Positions 15,147-23,157 are shown, counted from the first letter of the stretch. The stretch is DNA of 28,860 nucleotides from Leptolinea sp. UBA5366 (GCA_002407845.1 DHPK01000015.1:27690-56549), one strand, 5' to 3'. Numbers and translations are program-made. The notes: generated from the letters alone by a model not told the origin.

Positions 15147-15647
15147 TTAGTCCAAGCCTTCTTCGTTCAGCACTTCGATCGTCCAGCGGGCAGCGTTTCC
15201 GGTGACCACACCGCATAAGTCATGCCCGCCGCCTGCGGTAAAAGATGCATGATCCGCGTCATCCATCAGGTCATAGGGTCTGCCCATCGTACAGGTCTGA
15301 ACCTGATGGCAGGTGACACCGCCATACTCCTTGACAAACTTTGCAGCCAATTTCCGCCCGACCTCAACGACTTTGCGATTACGGATGCCGCTGTCGAATT
15401 CTGCCTTTGTGCGCCCGACACGTGCGCCGATCGCGACAATTCCGCCTGCCAGTGCCCCACAGGTGCCGGTTCCATAGGAGACCGTCCCGCCAGAAATGCC
15501 CTGAACTGCCTGAAAAGTTGCTTCGTCCACGCCGCCGACAGTCTCCATCAGCGCTGCCAGCACACACTGCGAACAAGAACCCAGCTTCGGCTCATAAAGC
15601 TTTCCAAGTTCATATGCCCGATCCATCACTTCTTTTGAGTAACTCAT
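15147..15647 (-). CDS. C_GCAxxG_C_C family redox-type protein
   Basis: The 166-residue protein matches the family named for its cysteine pattern. It has C25 and C28 in GSCSQCVLAAL, C63 in GTCGALAGGIVAIG (the C-GCAxxG element), C113 in VTCHQVQ, C119, and C145 in HDLCG. The conserved cysteines suggest binding of a metal or redox cofactor, but no function has been firmly established for the family. The frame is open 11 codons upstream. The ATG at 15647 is preferred because CGGAGGAAATTCA precedes it and it overlaps the stop of the glycosyltransferase as ATGA. It is therefore the last gene of the five-gene envelope operon, an unexpected partner for wall-synthesis genes. Confidence 0.88.
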   Translation of the reverse strand: MSYSKEVMDRAYELGKLYEPKLGSCSQCVLAALMETVGGVDEATFQAVQGISGGTVSYGTGTCGALAGGIVAIGARVGRTKAEFDSGIRNRKVVEVGRKLAAKFVKEYGGVTCHQVQTCTMGRPYDLMDDADHASFTAGGGHDLCGVVTGNAARWTIEVLNEEGLD

Positions 15648-17233
15648 TGAATTTCCTCCGATAATTTTCCCAGCACCCACTCGCTGGTGTCTTGATAAAT
15701 GAATGGCAATCCATCACACAACTGCGTGATCCAATTTTCTTTGCCCTCTTCGATCCAGGCATTAATCCCAAAAAACACTAGCACCGATTCGCCCGAAAGA
15801 ACCTGCCCGCGAATGTTCTGCATCGTTTCCTGATATCCGGGGCGTTCAAGGTGGCTGGAGGGATCGATTGGATCTAAAAGCGCATAAGCTCCCCTGCCTG
15901 CGATCAAGCTGACTGCTTCCGGCTGATTGGAGTAAAGGACTGTTTCAGAGGGCAGCTCCATGATCAGCTTCATAGCGGGCGAATCCGCCCAGCCCTGCCA
16001 TGCCCAGCCATAGCCTTCCTCCCCAAAACGGGGTGCGAAATGCAGCAAATCCTGTGAAAAAGTGAAAATCAGAAATAAGGCTATCAGCAGATTAGCAGCA
16101 GCCAGAATTTTAAGTTTTCGCCGGATCAGCCAGCCGATGCCAGTCAAAAATGCCAGTAAAAGTGCCAGCAAGCAGGGGAACAGGATTCGTTCCTCAATAT
16201 TTACCGAGGCATCCAGAAATGAAATCGTCAGATAAACCAATAGCAGATAGCCAAAGATATAGAGCACAAACACCCAGATCATGCGCAGTTCGAGCGAAAA
16301 ATTAGCGCGGGTTCGGAATCCCCTGACAGTTAAAAAGATCAGATAAGCTGCCCCGAGCAGTCCGGCAGCCAGCACTGCCAGCTGCATCCAGCGAACCGGA
16401 TTTTCAAGACCGGCGTATCGCTCCGGATACAGCCACTTCCAGAAGATTAAAACACCGGTGCGAAAATCGGCGGCAGTCAGCGGGTGCTGGTATGCTTCGC
16501 GATTTGAGATGTTTCCAGACACGAGGTAGTTTCGGATCAGCCAGGCAGCCATCAACGGCAGCGCTCCTGCAAAAACCCGCAGCAGTGACTGAATCTTGCG
16601 GCCATTGCGCGGGGCGATCAGCAAGATTGCGCCAATAACTGCGCCCAGAGAGACCGCGCCGACATAGCGGGTTAAAAATGCCGCGCCGCATGCCAAACCG
16701 CAGCCAAACCAAACCCAGCCATTATCATTTTCAAATCCAATCACCAGCAGCAAGAACGCAACAAGCGTGCAAAAGAAAAACAGAGGTTCCGACATAGCGA
16801 AGACTTGATAATACAAAAACGGTTTGGAAGACAGAAACAAAACTGCCGCAGCCAGACCCAGCCAGCGGTTTCCCGTGATCCGGCGGATCAGCACTGCGAC
16901 CAGAAAAAGGTTGAGCACATAAAAGACCAGGCTGAACCACCAAGCTGCATCGATCTCATTCACACCCAACAGAATCGGGATGGACAGCAGAATCGAATAG
17001 AGCGGTGGAAAATTCGTGATCGGCTTAAGCGTCCCGCCGCCGCTCTCGCGAAAATAACCTTTTCCCTGAGCGATAAACCGCGCGCCATTGATGTAATTAA
17101 CCGAATCGCTGACCATGCCGACGCCAGCTGGCGTCGTGCGCACAAATAGGATCGCTGCCAGAATCAAGATCAGCGCCAGCAATAGCCAAAATGACAGGTC
17201 AATTCTTGTCTCGGGTTTTCCTTTTATCGTCAT
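15644..17233 (-). CDS. GT-C fold membrane glycosyltransferase (GT39/ArnT-like)
   Basis: The 529-residue protein has about ten to twelve hydrophobic helices beginning near residue 14. An early extracytoplasmic loop carries SDSVNYINGARFIAQGKGYF with D43, the likely catalytic acidic residue of polyprenyl-phosphate-sugar dependent GT-C enzymes (PMT/ArnT-like). A soluble C-terminal domain follows the last helix (about 390-529). Such enzymes transfer sugars from lipid carriers to proteins or envelope polymers on the outer face of the membrane. The acceptor and donor are unknown. It starts 18 bases after mltG and its ATG lacks a good Shine-Dalgarno; a TAAAAT lies nine bases upstream and could be an internal promoter. 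Its stop overlaps the next start. Confidence 0.85.
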   Translation of the reverse strand: MTIKGKPETRIDLSFWLLLALILILAAILFVRTTPAGVGMVSDSVNYINGARFIAQGKGYFRESGGGTLKPITNFPPLYSILLSIPILLGVNEIDAAWWFSLVFYVLNLFLVAVLIRRITGNRWLGLAAAVLFLSSKPFLYYQVFAMSEPLFFFCTLVAFLLLVIGFENDNGWVWFGCGLACGAAFLTRYVGAVSLGAVIGAILLIAPRNGRKIQSLLRVFAGALPLMAAWLIRNYLVSGNISNREAYQHPLTAADFRTGVLIFWKWLYPERYAGLENPVRWMQLAVLAAGLLGAAYLIFLTVRGFRTRANFSLELRMIWVFVLYIFGYLLLVYLTISFLDASVNIEERILFPCLLALLLAFLTGIGWLIRRKLKILAAANLLIALFLIFTFSQDLLHFAPRFGEEGYGWAWQGWADSPAMKLIMELPSETVLYSNQPEAVSLIAGRGAYALLDPIDPSSHLERPGYQETMQNIRGQVLSGESVLVFFGINAWIEEGKENWITQLCDGLPFIYQDTSEWVLGKLSEEIQ

Positions 17234-17251
17234 ATCTTTATCATTTTATCG

Positions 17252-18391
17252 TCACGGGCAGGCATTTGCCTGATGTTCCGCGTAGGTCGCTGCAAAATTA
17301 TGCAGCGCTGAGCCGTCACAGCGCAGCCGGAAGAAATAATAATCCGTCTCCGGTGCATCCGCAAGCGCTTCGAGCGCTTCAAACGCAAAATTGCTGATCG
17401 GGGTCGGCGGAAATCCCTGGTTGAGATAGGAATTATAAGCAGAATTGATAGCCAGATCCTGCTGAGAGAGTGGGTTTTTCCACCATGTTTCCGTTGCTGC
17501 CTGCCAGCCAAGCGCAAATTGCACAGTCGGATCACTCTGAAATGGCATCCCGGCGCGGGATCGGTTGAGGAAAACAGAAGCAACCAGCGGATATTCCTCG
17601 GTACGCATCGCCTCACGCGTGATCATCGATGACAGAATAGCAGCCTGCTTCAGCGTCAATCCTTTAGCGGCAATTTTATTCAGCAGCTGTTCGCTTAGGC
17701 GCGCCCGAAAAGCATCGCTGAACCCCTGAATAAAGCGTGACACAGAAATGTCGCGCGCAATTTCATAAGATCCGGCCAGCATGTACCCTTCCATGCTGGT
17801 TTCGCCAGCGGGGTGATTCTCTGGAGAAACAGACTGTGCTGCCTGCAGAAATGCCTCAGCGCTGAACGGCAGCCCTGAACTGGGGATCAGCGCAGCAATC
17901 TCCTCCAGCCGCGTCCCTTTCAGCAAGGTGAAGCGAATCAGTGTCGTTCCCGGATCGGTCAGATTGGCTGCAAGCTGCGGAATCGTCACTCCCGGAGCAA
18001 CGACATAGCGGCCGGGGAAAAGCCGCCGGTCTGCGCCGCAGTAAACCAGATACTCCACGAACAGGTCAGGATTGGGCAAAATTCCAGCATCAGACAGTTT
18101 GCGCGCGGCAATGGCTGCCGAATCTCCCGGAGTAATCTCGATCAGTTTTTCTGCCTGCCAGCTGTCAAGCGGATCAGTCAGCTCGTCAATGCGGCTGCTG
18201 AGCTTCATACCTAAAATCAGTTTCGTGCCAGCAGATAGGTCAGCTGCTGGCGGACCGATTTTTTGCGCCAGTGTTCGCTGCTGCAACCAGATGAAAATTG
18301 CGATTGCCAGCAAGACGACCGCCAATATAGCGATAAGAATCCGTTTAAATGATTTTTTAGTAGTCTGATCAAGCTCTGAATTATCGGTCAT
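17252..18391 (-). CDS. mltG: Endolytic peptidoglycan transglycosylase MltG
   Basis: This 379-residue YceG-like protein has one N-terminal transmembrane helix (about 17-36), a LysM-like segment with the AIAARKLSDAGILPNPDLF pattern, and the lytic domain. The catalytic glutamate is E260 in SSMITREAMR. Other family motifs are SDPTVQFALG (286-295), SAYNSYLNQGFPPTPISN near 312-330, and a final YYFF...ALHNFAATYAEH. MltG cleaves nascent glycan strands and is proposed to set their length. The usual EGYLFPDTY is altered to EGYMLAGSYEI. It overlaps ruvX by 11 bases, an association seen in many bacteria (ruvX-mltG pairs). AGGA lies before the ATG. Confidence 0.93.
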   Translation of the reverse strand: MTDNSELDQTTKKSFKRILIAILAVVLLAIAIFIWLQQRTLAQKIGPPAADLSAGTKLILGMKLSSRIDELTDPLDSWQAEKLIEITPGDSAAIAARKLSDAGILPNPDLFVEYLVYCGADRRLFPGRYVVAPGVTIPQLAANLTDPGTTLIRFTLLKGTRLEEIAALIPSSGLPFSAEAFLQAAQSVSPENHPAGETSMEGYMLAGSYEIARDISVSRFIQGFSDAFRARLSEQLLNKIAAKGLTLKQAAILSSMITREAMRTEEYPLVASVFLNRSRAGMPFQSDPTVQFALGWQAATETWWKNPLSQQDLAINSAYNSYLNQGFPPTPISNFAFEALEALADAPETDYYFFRLRCDGSALHNFAATYAEHQANACP

Positions 18392-18833
18392 AATCCTGCG
18401 ATTCCGAAAGGGGTTTCTGCGAATCCAACCAATCTAAATAGTCCTGCAGAATGTATGCTGCTGTGCGCGCGTCGAGATGCCCTCTTCTCTTGGATTTCCT
18501 CATCCCGATCTCAATCGAAAGCGCTTTTGCAGCGTTTGTGCTGCCGGATTCATCCCACAGCATGACCTTGCCAGAAAAGTGCTGCTGCACAGCTTCAGCC
18601 AGGTTTTTTGCCTTTCGCGCAGCCAGTCCTTCCTCGCCCTGATGTCCGAGCGCTTGTCCGATCAGGATCATTTGTGCATCGTTTTCAAGCGCTCTGGCAG
18701 CGATCGTGCGCGCGTCCTCATCCCGGCTGACATGCCGGATCACGCACAATGGCGCCGCGCTGATTCCAAGCGAGTCGCTCAAAGCCAACCCGATGTTTTT
18801 TTCCCCGGGATCAACGCCAAGAATGCGTCCCAT
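18381..18833 (-). CDS. ruvX: RuvX/YqgF Holliday-junction-resolvase-like nuclease
   Basis: The 150-residue RNase H-fold protein has RILGVDPGEKNIGLALSD (3-20) with D8, QMILIGQALGHQGEEG (54-69), LWDESGSTNAAKAL (92-105) with E95, and HLDARTAAYILQDYLD (119-134) with D121. These are the acidic residues of the family. E. coli YqgF takes part in 16S rRNA 5' maturation, and the family was originally predicted to resolve Holliday junctions. The usual DERLTT has become DESGST. Two adjacent ATGs exist (18836 and 18833). The second is chosen because GGAGG lies five bases before it rather than two. It is joined to the gp47-like gene by a stop/start overlap. Confidence 0.93.
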   Translation of the reverse strand: MGRILGVDPGEKNIGLALSDSLGISAAPLCVIRHVSRDEDARTIAARALENDAQMILIGQALGHQGEEGLAARKAKNLAEAVQQHFSGKVMLWDESGSTNAAKALSIEIGMRKSKRRGHLDARTAAYILQDYLDWLDSQKPLSESQDYDR

Positions 18834-20335
18834 CATTCCCTCCAAAACCAAATATTTGAAGCCACCAGCGGCAGTCGATCCAGCCATGATGGCCAGACCT
18901 CAATTGCAGGATCATCGGATAACGCATACTGTTCCCGCAGCAGCTGCTTTGCATCCCTAAGCGTTTTTCCAGAAATCAACTCTTTGATTTGTTCTTGATT
19001 CACTGTCTGTTCACCGCTCTGAACTGCATGAACATCCCATCCAAACTGACCGGTTCCAGCTAATTTTGTGTTCTCTTCAACGGTGAAGCGGGCAGTCTCC
19101 TGTTTTGGTGAAAAACCAGCCTGCGGATTTGAGTCCAAGAACATTTGAACCTGTTGCGCGATGTCCCGGCGGTTGACTGTGCGAACGGATACCTCGAAAG
19201 TCTGAACCAGCCCTAAGGTCTCTCCAGCATATCCCAACGCCGGCTGCAGCGTTTCAGCCATCAGTTTTTCAATAGCGAATGTCTGCATCAACGGTATGCG
19301 CACTGCGCCTGCCTTTTCCTCCACAATTTCTGCAGCAGAAATTCCGATCTGTTCGCGATTTTTTTCTGTTGCAGCCTGATAATCTTCTTCCGTCGGAGTC
19401 ACAAAAATGCCATCTTCACCGCCGCTCATCGCCTCAGGCTGCCTGATGCGGATGCATTGATCCAAGGGAGTTGGCACAACGCTCAGCGAGTTGGCGGACA
19501 GGTTCCAGCTTTCCCCCGGTGCATTGGCTTCAACTGGAATCATGGTCTCCGTTTGACCAGGCAAATTTATTTCCGACAGACTGTGAAAACCGCCTTCTTG
19601 ATCAGCGCTGACAGAAAAATTGGTCCGGATCGGAATCCGTTGATCCTGATCACAAATATTTTGCAGCATGACCGTGCCGACCGCCAGCGATCCGGCTCCT
19701 GTGATGATCCCGGTCGCGGGAACTTCTGATTTCATCTCAATCGAAAATCGCAGGATTTCAGATGGGACGCCGCCATTCATCGTTAGCGTATTGATCGAAG
19801 CGTTTGTCCAAAGCGGGAGCGTGAATTCGCGCGTTGAGGCTTCTGGCTGAATTTTTACCGAAGCGTGCGGCACAACAATGAAGAGAATTAACGATGCAGC
19901 TACAAGCGCAAACAGAAATAAAGGCAATTCGATCATCAGCGGTCGTTTTTTTTCTTTAAGCGCGTCTGATTCTGCTTTGAGTTTAGCGAACCGGATTGCC
20001 CGGATGCTGTCTGAACGTTTTAAAAGAAAGCGTTCGGATGGGGCGACCGGGGCGCTTGAAATCTTCTCCGCAGACTCGAAGACCGGGATGTTGTGTTCAG
20101 CTGCTTTCATCATCACTTGCGGATCAGTCGAAATAAATGCCAGGCGAATTCGATTGCGTTCTGCCCAGCCAGCTACCATGCCAAATTCCAGCGAAGAATC
20201 CAACACCCGTCCTCTTGCTGGCCAGAAAACTTGAATCTGCGTCAAGCCCCGCGTTGTTTGGAAAACCTGATCGAGTTTATCCAGCAGGGAATCGATATTG
20301 TCATAAGGCTGCAGCATTATTTTTTCGATTTTCAT
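18833..20335 (-). CDS. Baseplate J/gp47-like single-pass membrane protein
   Basis: The 500-residue protein has an N-terminal cytoplasmic domain (about 1-100) with alternating strands and helices. It includes YDNIDSLLDKLDQVF, IQVFWPARGRVLDSS, RLAFISTDPQVMMKAAEHNIPVF. A basic stretch and one transmembrane helix (about 135-156) lead to a large extracytoplasmic beta-rich region (about 160-450). This layout matches the uncharacterised group annotated as baseplate J/gp47 family protein in Chloroflexota and cyanobacteria. I see no other phage-tail or contractile-injection genes, so the baseplate name is probably misleading. It is first in the operon with ruvX and mltG, which points to an envelope role. 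A TATAAT eight bases before the ATG and no Shine-Dalgarno predict a leaderless message. Confidence 0.7.
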   Translation of the reverse strand: MKIEKIMLQPYDNIDSLLDKLDQVFQTTRGLTQIQVFWPARGRVLDSSLEFGMVAGWAERNRIRLAFISTDPQVMMKAAEHNIPVFESAEKISSAPVAPSERFLLKRSDSIRAIRFAKLKAESDALKEKKRPLMIELPLFLFALVAASLILFIVVPHASVKIQPEASTREFTLPLWTNASINTLTMNGGVPSEILRFSIEMKSEVPATGIITGAGSLAVGTVMLQNICDQDQRIPIRTNFSVSADQEGGFHSLSEINLPGQTETMIPVEANAPGESWNLSANSLSVVPTPLDQCIRIRQPEAMSGGEDGIFVTPTEEDYQAATEKNREQIGISAAEIVEEKAGAVRIPLMQTFAIEKLMAETLQPALGYAGETLGLVQTFEVSVRTVNRRDIAQQVQMFLDSNPQAGFSPKQETARFTVEENTKLAGTGQFGWDVHAVQSGEQTVNQEQIKELISGKTLRDAKQLLREQYALSDDPAIEVWPSWLDRLPLVASNIWFWRE

Positions 20336-20343
20336 TTAGAAAA

Positions 20344-20349
20344 ATTATA
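20344..20349 (-). promoter_or_regulatory. -10 box for a leaderless gp47-like operon transcript
   Basis: A perfect minus-strand TATAAT is separated from the ATG at 20335 by eight bases (TTTCTAAA), with no Shine-Dalgarno between. The predicted start of transcription coincides with the start codon. It shares a 96-base gap with the oppositely oriented hflX promoter. Confidence 0.55.
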
Positions 20350-20418
20350 CCTGAGACGCCCTCATGCCCGATTAAAACTGGAATCACACGCGAGTATTTC
20401 TTTTTTAGACATAATCAG

Positions 20419-20424
20419 TATAAT
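20419..20424 (+). promoter_or_regulatory. -10 box for a leaderless hflX transcript
   Basis: A perfect TATAAT lies seven bases before the hflX ATG at 20432. The spacer TTTGGCT-like sequence has no purine-rich ribosome-binding site. The longer open frame upstream of this ATG runs antisense through the gp47-like gene and is not used. Confidence 0.55.
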
Positions 20425-20431
20425 TTGGCTT

Positions 20432-21751
20432 ATGAATGAAAAAAATCTGCGAACAACGGATCTGCCTGTCGAGCGTGCCTTTTTAGTCGGGGCAGAAATC
20501 AAATCCCAGCCCGGTTTGCTCCATGCAGCCGATTCACTGGAAGAACTGCGGTTATTATCTGAAACGGCTGGTCTGACCGTCGTTGGTGAGACCATTCAAA
20601 AACTGGAAAAACCAAATGTATCCACTTACATCGGCAGCGGGAAAGTCGAAGAAGTGCGTGCATTGGCAGAAGAGACGCTGACGGACATTGTCGTCTTTGA
20701 CAACGAACTCAGCCCGCGGCACCTGCGCGATCTCAGTAACGCGCTCGGCAAATCCGTCAGGGTTATCGACCGCACTGCGCTGATCCTTGACATCTTCGCC
20801 CAACATGCAGTCACGCGCGAAGGCCGGCTCCAGGTTGAGCTGGCTCAGCACGAATATCGGCTTCCCAGACTTTCACATGCCTGGGGGCACCTCGAAAGGC
20901 AAGGCGCAGGCGCCGCAGGGCGCACTGGCAGCGTTGGGGGCGTCGGTTTGCGCGGACCGGGTGAGACCCAGCTGGAAGTTGACAAGCGGGAAATCCGTAA
21001 GCGCATTTCTATCTTGAAAAAACAAATCGAAAAAATCTCTGAACACCGCGATCGGTATCGCGGCAGACGAAAGCGATCGCAGATTCCGGTCATCGCAATC
21101 GTTGGCTACACGAACGCAGGGAAATCGACACTGCTCAACCGCTTGTCTAATTCGGGGATTTACACTGCCGATCAGCTCTTTGCGACACTTGACCCAACTA
21201 CCCGCCGGGTTGTGCTGCCCGGCAATCATGTCAGCCTGCTGACGGACACAGTCGGATTTATCCAAAAACTTCCGACGCAGCTGATCGCTGCCTTCCGGGC
21301 GACGCTTGAAGAAATCAGCCAGGCAGATTTACTGCTGCATCTGATTGACATTTCACATGACAACGCGCATGCCCAATTTGAAAGTGTTCAGCAGACACTT
21401 GCGGAAATTAATGCCGATCATGTGCCAACGATCAATGTTTTCAACAAATCTGACAAGCTTGAAGACCCAGAGGAAGCGCAGGCTCTCCTTGCGCAAACCG
21501 ACCCGGATGCTTTTCTGATATCAGCGAAGACCGGTCAGGGGATTGATGAACTGAAAATCGGCATCATGGAGCAACTGTTCGAAAAGATGATTCCTGTGCA
21601 TGTCCGCCTGCCATTTAAGGAGGGAGCGCTGATCGCGCTGTTTCATGAACAGGGAATTGTCGATCTGATCGAAAATGAACGCGGCGGAGTGATCTTAACC
21701 GGCGCCCTTCCCGGACGCCTTTTCAGCCGATTTCAGGAGTTTATTCTCTGA
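20432..21751 (+). CDS. hflX: Ribosome-associated GTPase HflX
   Basis: The 439-residue GTPase has the HflX N-terminal domain (about 12-160) with YIGSGKVEEVR at 66-76. The glycine-rich linker is GAGAAGRTGSVGGVGLRGPG (158-177), followed by ETQLEVDKREIRKRI. The G domain has GYTNAGKST (G1, 225-233), DTVGF (G3, 272-276), NKSD (G4, 338-341) and SAK (G5, 364-366). HflX splits stalled or hibernating 70S ribosomes under stress. The frame is open upstream to 20093, but the start at 20432 fits the family N-terminus and the adjacent -10 box. It is followed by no strong + strand terminator; a weak TGACC/GGTCA stem at its end lacks a T run. Confidence 0.96.
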   Translation: MNEKNLRTTDLPVERAFLVGAEIKSQPGLLHAADSLEELRLLSETAGLTVVGETIQKLEKPNVSTYIGSGKVEEVRALAEETLTDIVVFDNELSPRHLRDLSNALGKSVRVIDRTALILDIFAQHAVTREGRLQVELAQHEYRLPRLSHAWGHLERQGAGAAGRTGSVGGVGLRGPGETQLEVDKREIRKRISILKKQIEKISEHRDRYRGRRKRSQIPVIAIVGYTNAGKSTLLNRLSNSGIYTADQLFATLDPTTRRVVLPGNHVSLLTDTVGFIQKLPTQLIAAFRATLEEISQADLLLHLIDISHDNAHAQFESVQQTLAEINADHVPTINVFNKSDKLEDPEEAQALLAQTDPDAFLISAKTGQGIDELKIGIMEQLFEKMIPVHVRLPFKEGALIALFHEQGIVDLIENERGGVILTGALPGRLFSRFQEFIL

Positions 21752-21895
21752 CCAGCGCTAAGGTCAGCTTCGTGCGCCATTCTGACTGGCATTAAAAACG
21801 TTTTCACGGAGTGTTAAGTGGCTCGAATCAAAAGCTGTTTCCGGGAAGGAAAATAAGATTAACCAATTGAAGCGGATTTGAGCTGGTGTGGAAAT

Positions 21896-21920
21896 AAAAA
21901 AAGGACTCCGAATGGAGTCC
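21896..21920 (-). terminator. Terminator of rpmF
   Basis: On the minus strand, GGACTCC and GGAGTCC form a seven-base GC-rich stem with a four-base loop. The right arm runs into seven Ts, 22 bases after the rpmF stop. On the + strand it lacks a T tract. Confidence 0.9.
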
Positions 21921-21941
21921 ATCTATTTCAAAGAAGCAATG

Positions 21942-22139
21942 TTATTCGCTTTTTGATTCTTTCGCTTTATTAACGACTTCCTGTCCTTTGTAATAACCGC
22001 AGCTTGGGCAGACTCTATGGGGCAGTCGCATCTCACCGCAGTTGGAACATTGCGTAAGGTTATTAGTCGTCAAAAAGTCATTCGCGCGTCTGCGGTCTCT
22101 GCGAGCACTTGAAGTCTTTCGTTTTGGAAGCGGTGTCAT
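21942..22139 (-). CDS. rpmF: 50S ribosomal protein L32, zinc-ribbon form
   Basis: This 65-residue basic protein begins MTPLPKRKTSSARRDRRRAND, or in short a PKRKTSSARRDRRRA core, the L32 hallmark. It has two CxxC pairs (C31, C34 and C44, C47) that bind zinc. The presence of all four cysteines makes it the C+ form; zinc-independent forms lack them. L32 lies near the peptide exit region of the large subunit. GGAG lies about ten bases before the ATG, and an extended -10 is at 22170-22178. It stands alone here, not with plsX-fabH or yceD as in many bacteria. Confidence 0.96.
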   Translation of the reverse strand: MTPLPKRKTSSARRDRRRANDFLTTNNLTQCSNCGEMRLPHRVCPSCGYYKGQEVVNKAKESKSE

Positions 22140-22169
22140 GTTCTAAACTCCTTAATCGATCCACCAAAA

Positions 22170-22178
22170 ATTATACCA
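22170..22178 (-). promoter_or_regulatory. Extended -10 promoter for rpmF
   Basis: The minus strand reads TGGTATAAT, a perfect extended -10 consensus. It predicts a leader of about 24 bases that contains the GGAG ribosome-binding site. A second minus-strand TATAAT lies at 22196-22201 and could be an alternative promoter. Confidence 0.6.
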
Positions 22179-22338
22179 TTTTTCAGGCGCATTCTATTAT
22201 ATTCAACCAGTCCGACTTCGTCAACCATTTTTACATAGGCTGATGACAAACCGGTCAACTTTCGATCTTTTTGAGACAAAAACATTCAGAAAGCCGTGAA
22301 AGAACCCGTTTCGTTAAGATTAAAATATTCCAGCTTTA

Positions 22339-22347
22339 TGATAAAAT
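22339..22347 (+). promoter_or_regulatory. Extended -10 for a leaderless SpoIIE-like transcript
   Basis: TGATAAAAT ends seven bases before the ATG at 22355, and the spacer AGCAGAC carries no Shine-Dalgarno. This sets the start of the downstream protein at 22355 rather than at the earlier in-frame codon at 22271. Confidence 0.55.
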
Positions 22348-22354
22348 AGCAGAC

Positions 22355-23077
22355 ATGGAAATCAGAATCGGCATCGCCAAAACAGCCAAACGAAACGCTG
22401 ATGAAAGCGCAGATACTGTTTTAATCGTTGAACGTCCGACAGGTGGCGGTTATTCCGTGATCCTGTGCAACGGAACGATTAATGGGCAGGATTCAAAAAA
22501 TGTATCCTTTTTATCCGGCAATAAAATATCGAGCCTGATTTCAGAGGGCGTCCGCGACAGCACGGCAATTCGGGCAACCTCCGACCATCTTTTCACCACT
22601 TACAGCGGTCAGGCGCAATCCGAACTGAACGTTGTTTCCGTCGACCTCATCACGAGCACCATTGTGATCAGCCGGAATAATCCGCACCCGATTTACTGTT
22701 ATCAGCGCGGGAATTTTATCGAGTGGACAAATGACAGTCAGCCAATCGGTTTTTCCAAGCATATCCAGCCCTCGATCTCTGAAATAGACATTGAACCCGG
22801 CACGATCATCGCGCTCGTCACCCACGGCGTCCACAATGCCGGACTGGCTTACGGATCCCAAATCGATATTCCGATGCTGATCCAATCCATGATTGAAGAT
22901 GACAATGCCACCAGTGCGCAGGAAATCGCGGACTTTATCTTGAATCAGGCAATCCAATATGACCAGTCCCACCCGCTGCACGACATGTCGGTCGTCATCA
23001 TCCGCGTGCTGGACGAATACAGCGGCTGCATCCGCCGGTTTTCCTACTTCCTGCCGATTCAATGCCCGCTCGATTAA
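22355..23077 (+). CDS. SpoIIE/PPM-type phosphatase-like protein, probably inactive
   Basis: The 240-residue protein resembles the SpoIIE branch of PP2C phosphatases. It has ESADTVLIVERPTGGGYSVIL (17-37, key residues DTV, ERP and GGG), GVRDSTAIRATSDHLF (65-80), LNVVSVDLITSTIVISRNNP (91-110), and HPLHDMSVVIIRV (206-218). In active members the segments near 37-46 and 154-160 carry metal-binding Asp-Gly pairs. Here they read CNGTINGQ (N39) and VTHGVHNAG (H157), while D210 of the last motif remains. Loss of two metal ligands suggests a pseudophosphatase acting by binding, for example in a partner-switching circuit. No kinase, anti-sigma or STAS gene is nearby. It lies 131 bases before secD, which has its own promoter. 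Confidence 0.78.
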   Translation: MEIRIGIAKTAKRNADESADTVLIVERPTGGGYSVILCNGTINGQDSKNVSFLSGNKISSLISEGVRDSTAIRATSDHLFTTYSGQAQSELNVVSVDLITSTIVISRNNPHPIYCYQRGNFIEWTNDSQPIGFSKHIQPSISEIDIEPGTIIALVTHGVHNAGLAYGSQIDIPMLIQSMIEDDNATSAQEIADFILNQAIQYDQSHPLHDMSVVIIRVLDEYSGCIRRFSYFLPIQCPLD

Positions 23078-23151
23078 CATAACTTCCCCAATCAAACCAA
23101 ATCTTGTTACTTGTGAACGGATTATTTTTCCGCTGAAACCGCTTCTTACGG

Positions 23152-23157
23152 TATAAT
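23152..23157 (+). promoter_or_regulatory. -10 box for secD-secF
   Basis: A perfect TATAAT lies 51 bases before the chosen secD ATG. The leader of about 45 bases contains GAGGAGG. A TTG codon in frame six bases after the box is considered less likely as the start. Confidence 0.5.

Noticed and set aside
18833..20335. Phage tail or contractile injection system
   Set aside because: Only one gp47-like gene is present, with a transmembrane helix, among cell-wall genes; no sheath, tube, spike or ATPase gene is visible.
20093..20431. N-terminal extension of hflX by 113 codons
   Set aside because: The extension is antisense to the start of the gp47-like gene and has no HflX similarity; the family N-terminus and a -10 box both support the ATG at 20432.
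21749..21766. TGACC/GGTCA hairpin at the end of hflX as a terminator
   Set aside because: Only five base pairs and no following T run.
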